Source: Perlucidibaca wandonensis (lineage in GTDB: Bacteria > Pseudomonadota > Gammaproteobacteria > Pseudomonadales > Moraxellaceae). Taken from it: a DNA stretch of 64,000 nucleotides. The translations under genes were made by a program, and so were the position numbers. The notes under the pieces were generated by a model. That model did no database searches, had not been told where the DNA came from, and saw nothing but the letters and a program-made list of their open reading frames with translations. The stretch spans positions 744,001-808,000 of the forward strand of contig NZ_JBHTIT010000001.1 of the NCBI RefSeq assembly GCF_042677145.1. The letters run 5' to 3'. Shown piece by piece: positions 61,281-64,000 of the stretch (positions are counted from its first letter, which is position 1; the number at the start of each line of letters is the position of its first letter).

Positions 61281-61880
61281 ATGGCTTTTGAATTGCCCGC
61301 ACTGCCTTATGACAGCGCCGCACTTGAACCACACATCACTGCGCATACCTTAAGTTTCCATCACGCTAAACACCACAATGCCTATGTGACTAACTTGAAT
61401 AACCTGATCAAAGATACTGATCTGGCTGACAAAAGCTTAGAAGACATTATGAAGGCTAGTGCTGGTGATGCCGCTAAAGCAGGCATCTTCAACAACAGCG
61501 CACAGGTGTGGAACCACACATTTTACTGGAACAGCATGACGCCTAATGGCGGCGGCAAGCCAACTGGCGCCATCGCTGCAAAAATCGATGCTGACTTCGG
61601 CTCATACGATAAGTTCGTTGAGTTGTTCAAAGCCGCAGCAGCTACACAGTTCGGCTCAGGCTGGGCATGGTTGGTTGTTGGTACCGATGGCAAATTAGCC
61701 GTCACCAAAACCGGCAACGCCGACTCACCATTGGTTCATGGCCATAAAGCCCTGTTAACCATTGATGTCTGGGAACACGCTTACTATCTGGACTTCCAAA
61801 ACCGTCGCCCAGATTACATCAGCACATTCCTAGACAAGCTGGTTAACTGGGACTTTGCCAACGCCAATTTGGCAGGCTAA
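61281..61880 (+). CDS. sodB: Iron superoxide dismutase
   Basis: Converts superoxide to hydrogen peroxide and oxygen. 199 residues; metal ligands occur in HHAKHHNAYV (first His), the WNHTFYW His and DVWEHAYYLDFQNRR (Asp and His). The Gln in AQVWNH and the ending match iron-type rather than manganese-type enzymes. ATG at 61281 follows AAGGATTTGATC; the TTG two codons earlier is less likely. Ends in a strong terminator. Confidence 0.95.
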   Translation: MAFELPALPYDSAALEPHITAHTLSFHHAKHHNAYVTNLNNLIKDTDLADKSLEDIMKASAGDAAKAGIFNNSAQVWNHTFYWNSMTPNGGGKPTGAIAAKIDADFGSYDKFVELFKAAAATQFGSGWAWLVVGTDGKLAVTKTGNADSPLVHGHKALLTIDVWEHAYYLDFQNRRPDYISTFLDKLVNWDFANANLAG

Positions 61881-61933
61881 GTGCCTAGTGACGCGGCTAC
61901 TTTGACCACGAAGTTGCCGCGTAACGTGTCTAC

Positions 61934-61960
61934 AAAAAAGCACCCTCGTGGTGCTTTTTT
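61934..61960 (+). terminator. Intrinsic terminator after sodB
   Basis: Stem GCACC/GGTGC with loop CTCGT, preceded by six A (61934-61939) and followed by six T (61955-61960), making a longer A-T extended stem. It ends sodB transcription 14 bases before the regB start. Confidence 0.9.
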
Positions 61961-61973
61961 GCATTCCGAGACC

Positions 61974-63188
61974 ATGTTGCGACGCCATGTGCGCATGCTT
62001 ATCAACTTACGTTGGGCATTTGCGCTACTGCTTGTGCTGATGGCATTCGCTTGCGAATGGCTAGCTGAACCTGCGCCAAATTGGTTTACAAGCCTGCTTT
62101 TGGCTTTTTCTTTACTGATACTAATTAACGTATTGAGTCAGCTACGGCTGCGCTCAACGCTCGCTGTTGATCATGACGAGTTATTTCTCCAGCTACTGTT
62201 TGATCTAGTGGTTTTGACCTGGCTATTTCGCGAGAGCGGCGGCAGTAGTAACCCCTTTATTACCTATTACCTTGTGCCACTGGCGGTAGCTGCATCGACA
62301 TTGGCGTGGCGACAAACGTACTGCTTAGCGCTGCTGATGCTTAGTGCCTATGGCGCGTTATTTTGGTGGCCTATCCCCGTCGCGCAAAATCCTTGGCCGT
62401 GGCATAGCTATGAAGGTCATTTGCTCGGCATGTGGGCAAACTTCGGCATTAGTGCTGGCTTGCTGGTATTTTTTCTCAGCCGTATGCATCAGCGCTTACG
62501 GGCACAAGAGCAGCATCACATTGAGCAGCAGCGCCAGCAGTTATTACGCGATCAGGCGTTGGCTTTAGGCTCTTTAGCAGCCACTGCCGTGCATGATTTA
62601 GCGACGCCGATTGCCACCTTAACGCTATTGGCGGAAGAGCTAGATGGCGTGTCGACAGATTTACGTGCCGATGTTCAAGCCCAGCTACAGCGCTGTCGTA
62701 GTATTTTGGCTGAGCTGCGTGAGCAAGCGCAGCATCCTGAGCTGTTGCCAGAGCAGCCTTTGGCGCAACTCATGGAACATATTGTTGCGCCATTACGTGA
62801 AAGCTTCGCCAGTAAAAAGATCACGCTGACTGTTAGCTCACCAAGTACTGCGCTTGCTATGCCGTGGAAGGCTCAGCAAGTTATTAGTAATGCTTTGAAA
62901 AATGCTTTGGAGGCGCCAGCCACGGAGGTTTTCATTAAGGCGAGTGCCAATGCTGTGCATTTTAGCTGTGAGATTCGTGACAATGGCCCGGGATTCACGC
63001 AGGCCATGCTCACCGCGGCACATGAGCAGCGCTTGGAGCCTTATGCCAGTCAAAAGCCTGATGGCTTAGGCCTTGGTCTGTGCTTGGCGCTGATTACCTT
63101 AGATGAGCTTGGCGGCTCGTTATCGCTCAGCAATGATGCCGGTGCAGTGGTGAGCATTACGTTACCGCTGCCGCTGGCGTCAAAATGA
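61974..63188 (+). CDS. regB: RegB-type redox sensor histidine kinase
   Basis: Membrane kinase that signals quinone or redox state to RegA. The ATG at 61974 gives 404 residues; an upstream frame opening at 61881 would run through the sodB terminator and is rejected. About six membrane helices (to residue 172), the quinone-site motif GGSSNPF at 89-95, H-box HDLATP with His207, a redox-box Cys241 in QRCRSIL, and an ATPase domain with GLGLGLCLAL. Four codons from regA's operon (22 bases apart). Promoter not seen. Confidence 0.9.
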   Translation: MLRRHVRMLINLRWAFALLLVLMAFACEWLAEPAPNWFTSLLLAFSLLILINVLSQLRLRSTLAVDHDELFLQLLFDLVVLTWLFRESGGSSNPFITYYLVPLAVAASTLAWRQTYCLALLMLSAYGALFWWPIPVAQNPWPWHSYEGHLLGMWANFGISAGLLVFFLSRMHQRLRAQEQHHIEQQRQQLLRDQALALGSLAATAVHDLATPIATLTLLAEELDGVSTDLRADVQAQLQRCRSILAELREQAQHPELLPEQPLAQLMEHIVAPLRESFASKKITLTVSSPSTALAMPWKAQQVISNALKNALEAPATEVFIKASANAVHFSCEIRDNGPGFTQAMLTAAHEQRLEPYASQKPDGLGLGLCLALITLDELGGSLSLSNDAGAVVSITLPLPLASK

Positions 63189-63210
63189 TGCGCTTACTAA
63201 TGAGTCGCCG

Positions 63211-63747
63211 ATGAAGTTACTTATTATTGATGATGATGAAGGTTTTCGTTCAGCCTTGGCGCGCGCCTGTGAGCGCCGTGGCTGCACAGTTGCCGTGGCG
63301 GCTGATCGTGCATCGGCTCTAGGCTTAGCTTTAGAGTTTGAGCCGGATGCAGCGGTAGTGGATTTGCGTTTGGCTGATGCTTCGGGGCTGGCGTTGCTGC
63401 CTGAGCTTCTGGCTATTCGGCCGGCATTGCGCATGCTCATGCTTACTGGCTTTAGCTCGATTGCGACAGCAGTGGATGCAGTGAAGCGCGGGGCGGTGAA
63501 CTATTTGGCTAAACCTGCATCTGTGGAAGACATTTTGTCCGCCTTGCGCGTAGGCAATGCACCCGAAGAAACGGCGGCGGATCGTCACGTCGATGTGCCG
63601 GCTTTAAGCGTGGATAGGCTGGCTTGGGAGCATATTCAGCGAGTGTTATTGGAAGAGGATGGCAATGTGTCGTCGACCGCGCGTCGCTTAGGAATGCATC
63701 GGCGCACATTGCAGCGGCGCTTAAGTAAACGCCCTGTGGCTAATTAA
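63211..63747 (+). CDS. regA: RegA-type response regulator
   Basis: Partner of RegB (RoxR/PrrA in other genera) controlling redox-linked genes. 178 residues: receiver domain with LLIIDDDEGFRSAL and phosphoacceptor in VVDLRLAD, the family's TGFSSIATAVDAVKRGAVNY run, and a Fis-type helix-turn-helix (VSSTARRLGMHRRTLQRRLS). Ends before a palindromic terminator. Confidence 0.92.
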   Translation: MKLLIIDDDEGFRSALARACERRGCTVAVAADRASALGLALEFEPDAAVVDLRLADASGLALLPELLAIRPALRMLMLTGFSSIATAVDAVKRGAVNYLAKPASVEDILSALRVGNAPEETAADRHVDVPALSVDRLAWEHIQRVLLEEDGNVSSTARRLGMHRRTLQRRLSKRPVAN

Positions 63748-63770
63748 GGGCCGCTGTCAGTAGCGGCCCT
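63747..63770. terminator. Bidirectional terminator between regA and dedA
   Basis: Nine-base stem AGGGCCGCT/AGCGGCCCT (63747-63755 with 63762-63770), loop of six. GC-rich stem between two convergent genes; TTAATT follows on the reverse strand. Confidence 0.75.
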
Positions 63771-63781
63771 CATCAAAAGCA

Positions 63782-64000
63782 CTACGGCAATATTGGCCCA
63801 GTACGACGGGCTTTAATAAAGCCAATGATTCCTGGCAATACACTCAAGCCGATGATGCCGAAAATCACGAAAACAAAGTTTTCTTTCACGACAGGCAGGT
63901 TGCCAAAGAAATTGCCTAGCGTGACAAATGTGCCGACCCAGAGAATGCCACCAAAGACATCGATGGCGAAAAAGCGGCGATAGTTCATGTGGCCAACGCC
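63782..64000 (-). CDS. DedA family membrane protein, 5' part outside the window
   Basis: C-terminal part of an inner-membrane protein of the DedA/VTT family, linked to phospholipid transport. The frame runs on to the window edge: GVGHMNYRRFFAIDVFGGIL corresponds to the conserved GxGxMxxxRF region, followed by two hydrophobic segments and the basic tail KARRTGPILP. The ATG at 63988 is probably internal. Confidence 0.85.
   Translation of the reverse strand, partial: GVGHMNYRRFFAIDVFGGILWVGTFVTLGNFFGNLPVVKENFVFVIFGIIGLSVLPGIIGFIKARRTGPILP

Noticed and set aside
61881..61973. Upstream extension of regB
   Set aside because: It would contain the sodB terminator stem in frame and adds no homologous sequence; the ATG at 61974 fits RegB proteins.
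1..64000. CRISPR, tRNA, rRNA, insertion sequence, prophage or toxin-antitoxin content
   Set aside because: No repeat-spacer array, cloverleaf, transposase-like frame or phage gene was seen; the gene content is core-genome in type.

Overview
The window is a stretch of gammaproteobacterial chromosome, dominated by one nearly complete polar-flagellum cluster (about 1-43 kb). A block of conserved housekeeping genes follows (about 43-64 kb). Evidence for a non-enteric gammaproteobacterium near Pseudomonadales or Xanthomonadales: the gene order aspS-yebC-ruvCAB-ybgC-tolQRAB-pal-cpoB-queE-queC, the set nadA/bepA/tusA-like/bcp/gcvR, the pair flhF-flhG (polar flagellum number and placement), motC-motD behind fliA, sigma-54 promoters in front of flagellar operons, and a RegB/RegA redox pair. 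No species can be named. Base composition looks even; I saw no tRNA, rRNA, insertion sequence, phage gene or CRISPR array. No gap between genes exceeds 300 bases.

Region 1 (1-4.4 kb): the end of a chemoreceptor gene, then cheR, cheD and cheB (receptor adaptation). CheA, CheW, CheY and CheZ are not in the window. Region 2 (4.5-16.8 kb): a sigma-54 promoter leads into fliLMNOPQR-flhB-flhA, then flhF-flhG-fliA and motC-motD, all tightly packed. Region 3 (16.8-20.1 kb, reverse strand): flgA with a sigma-54-like site, and a sigma-28-driven operon flgM-flgN-second fliK-like gene-flhX (free-standing FlhB C-terminal domain), followed at 20.1-20.8 kb by a TSUP transporter gene. Region 4 (20.9-34.5 kb): a sigma-54 promoter and flgBCDEFGHIJKL, then flagellin (sigma-28), flaG, fliD (sigma-54), fliS (sigma-28) and a fliT-like gene. 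Region 5 (34.5-43.3 kb): a divergent PilZ-like protein, a FleQ-like sigma-54 activator without a receiver domain, and sigma-54-driven fliEFGHIJK.

Region 6 (43.3-49.7 kb): a flavodoxin-fold quinone reductase and a membrane fatty-acid hydroxylase family protein, nadA, bepA, a tusA-like gene, bcp, gcvR. Region 7 (49.1-60.8 kb, reverse strand): queC, queE, cpoB, the tol-pal system, ybgC, ruvB-ruvA-ruvC, yebC and aspS. Region 8 (61-64 kb): a small acidic protein, iron superoxide dismutase sodB, regB-regA, and the 3' part of a DedA family gene running off the window.

Together the promoters sketch a cascade: a FleQ-like activator plus sigma-54 turns on hook-basal-body and export genes; FliA (sigma-28), held by FlgM, turns on flagellin, the fliS group and the flgM operon. 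I found no wholly new system. The most unusual points are the receiver-less FleQ-like activator, the late-type operon carrying a second FliK and an isolated FlhB C-terminal domain, an FlhF with an altered guanine-binding motif, an FlgJ without its hydrolase domain, and a PilZ-like protein without the usual c-di-GMP motifs.
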